A DNA stretch of 6,670 nt, taken from assembly GCA_041497995.1 (NCBI GenBank), contig JBGQHM010000376.1, positions 1 through 6,670 of the forward strand, in the 5' to 3' direction. Each line of letters begins with the position of its first letter. The stretch's first letter is position 1. This document shows, piece after piece, positions 5,870-6,670 of this stretch. This DNA comes from DATKMS01 sp041497995 (GTDB taxonomy: Bacteria; Desulfobacterota; Binatia; HRBIN30). Position numbers and translations under genes: made by a program. The notes beneath the pieces are model-generated. The model saw only the letters and a list, made by a program, of their open reading frames with translations, made no database searches and was not told the DNA's origin.

Positions 5870-6670
5870 GCGGCACCGATCCAACGAAGAAATCGATTGA
5901 GCCGACCGGTGCGCACGACGCCGACACGTCGAATGGTGATGCGGTCTTCCTGCAGCCGCCCGTTGAAGCCGTCGATGACCCCGGTGACGAACGGGAGCTG
6001 GTCGTAGAGCGCGCTCAGTGGTCCTTGCACGATGAACCAGATGAGTCGCAGCAGAAGCCCAAGCGTCATGAAACTGAGCAGCTTCGCCCACAGCAGCGGC
6101 GTCGCGTGCTTCTGCGCGAACACGATCGGGTTTCGACCTAGAAAATACGAATACGAAAACACCAGCCGCTTGCTGCCGTCGCCGCTGCTACTGCCTTTGT
6201 GCAGGATGGCCGCGGTATCGACGTAGACGACGCGATACCCGCGGCTACGTGCCCGGGTCGACCAATCGACGTCTTCCTCGAGATGGAAGTAGTCCTCATC
6301 GAAGAGACCGATCCGCTCGAGGGCGGCCCGTTTCATCATGCAGCCGTTGCCGATCACCCAGTCCACATCCTTCGGAGACGGTTCCGGAGTGTCCAGCTCG
6401 TAGTATCCTTTGCTGCGCACCAGCAGCGGACCCCAGGTCAGCATCCCATACTTGGCCCAGGTGTAGGCGGTATTCTCCATGAGGACGTTCTTCGCGCCCG
6501 CAATTGCGATGCGCGGATCGCCCTCCATCACCCGGACCAGCTCACTCACCACGGTTGGGGTCATTTTCGTGTCCTGGTTGAGGAGCAGGACGTAGTCGGC
6601 GTGACGATCGAGTGCGTGCCGAAAGCCGACGTTGCTGCCGCCCACGTAGCCGAGGTTCTCAGAGTTGACG
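5866..6670 (-). CDS. Family 2 glycosyltransferase with C-terminal membrane segment (5' end outside window)
   Basis: The frame is open through the right edge and ends at TGA 5868-5866, leaving 267 complete visible codons; the true start lies beyond the window. It is a GT-A fold, family 2 enzyme of the WbbL/rhamnosyltransferase-like kind. Motifs, numbered from the first full codon at 6669, are N5-L-G-Y-V-G-G-S-N13-x-G15 (nucleotide-binding loop), LLLNQD (28-33, DXD-equivalent), IGNGCMMKR (105-113), FDEDYFHLEEDVDWSTRAR (123-141) with the ED catalytic pair, and HKGSSSG (157-163). A hydrophobic stretch at about 191-215 probably anchors the C-terminus in the membrane, and a basic tail of about 50 residues follows. 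It is the most upstream gene seen of the minus-strand unit and overlaps the GT-C gene by 4 bases. The family call is firm; the sugar is unknown. Confidence 0.94.
   Translation of the reverse strand, partial: VNSENLGYVGGSNVGFRHALDRHADYVLLLNQDTKMTPTVVSELVRVMEGDPRIAIAGAKNVLMENTAYTWAKYGMLTWGPLLVRSKGYYELDTPEPSPKDVDWVIGNGCMMKRAALERIGLFDEDYFHLEEDVDWSTRARSRGYRVVYVDTAAILHKGSSSGDGSKRLVFSYSYFLGRNPIVFAQKHATPLLWAKLLSFMTLGLLLRLIWFIVQGPLSALYDQLPFVTGVIDGFNGRLQEDRITIRRVGVVRTGRLNRFLRWIGAA

Noticed and set aside
5870..6091. N-terminal extension of the GT-C gene by 74 codons
   Set aside because: It lies wholly inside the GT2 gene and reads as Arg/His/Ala-rich sequence with no signal or membrane segment. The protein-like sequence begins near TTG 5869.
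1..6670. Mobile elements, CRISPR repeats, tRNA or rRNA genes
   Set aside because: No transposase or integrase motifs, no regularly spaced direct repeats, and no tRNA-like cloverleaf or rRNA-like conserved stretch was seen on reading both strands.

Overview
The window comes from a GC-rich bacterial chromosome (or a metagenomic contig) and looks like part of a cell-surface glycan or exopolysaccharide locus. The gene content is two family-2 glycosyltransferases, a polytopic GT-C type glycosyltransferase, a class I methyltransferase, a radical SAM/SPASM protein and a VanZ-like membrane protein. The sequence alone does not identify the taxon. The GC-rich codon use and surface-glycan content would fit many proteobacterial, myxobacterial, acidobacterial or related uncultured lineages. 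No rRNA, tRNA, CRISPR array, insertion sequence, integrase or attachment site was seen.

Layout: two gene groups converge near position 1700. The plus-strand group has the C-terminal part of a GT2 glycosyltransferase (1-699, cut by the window edge), a spacer of about 175 bases with inverted repeats, and a VanZ-like integral membrane protein (875-1693). The minus-strand group is read from the right edge leftwards: a GT2 glycosyltransferase with a C-terminal membrane segment (6670-5866, cut by the edge), a GT-C fold polytopic glycosyltransferase (5869-3845), a class I SAM methyltransferase (3804-3001) and a radical SAM/SPASM protein (3011-1734). Spacing in this group is very tight: a 4-base overlap, a 40-base gap and an 11-base overlap. 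It therefore looks like one transcription unit with translational coupling. A GC-rich 22-base palindrome sits in the 40-base space between the two convergent stop codons and is a candidate bidirectional terminator.

How the genes may work together (inference): the cytoplasmic GT2 enzymes would add sugars from nucleotide-sugar donors to a lipid-linked or membrane-proximal acceptor. The GT-C enzyme would transfer a polyprenyl-phosphate-linked sugar on the outer face of the membrane. The methyltransferase and the radical SAM enzyme would modify a sugar, lipid or peptide component. The real substrate of the radical SAM protein is the main unknown here. Nothing in the window proves a new system, but the radical SAM/methyltransferase pair embedded in a glycan operon and the VanZ-like protein outside any glycopeptide-resistance context are the two parts most worth following up.
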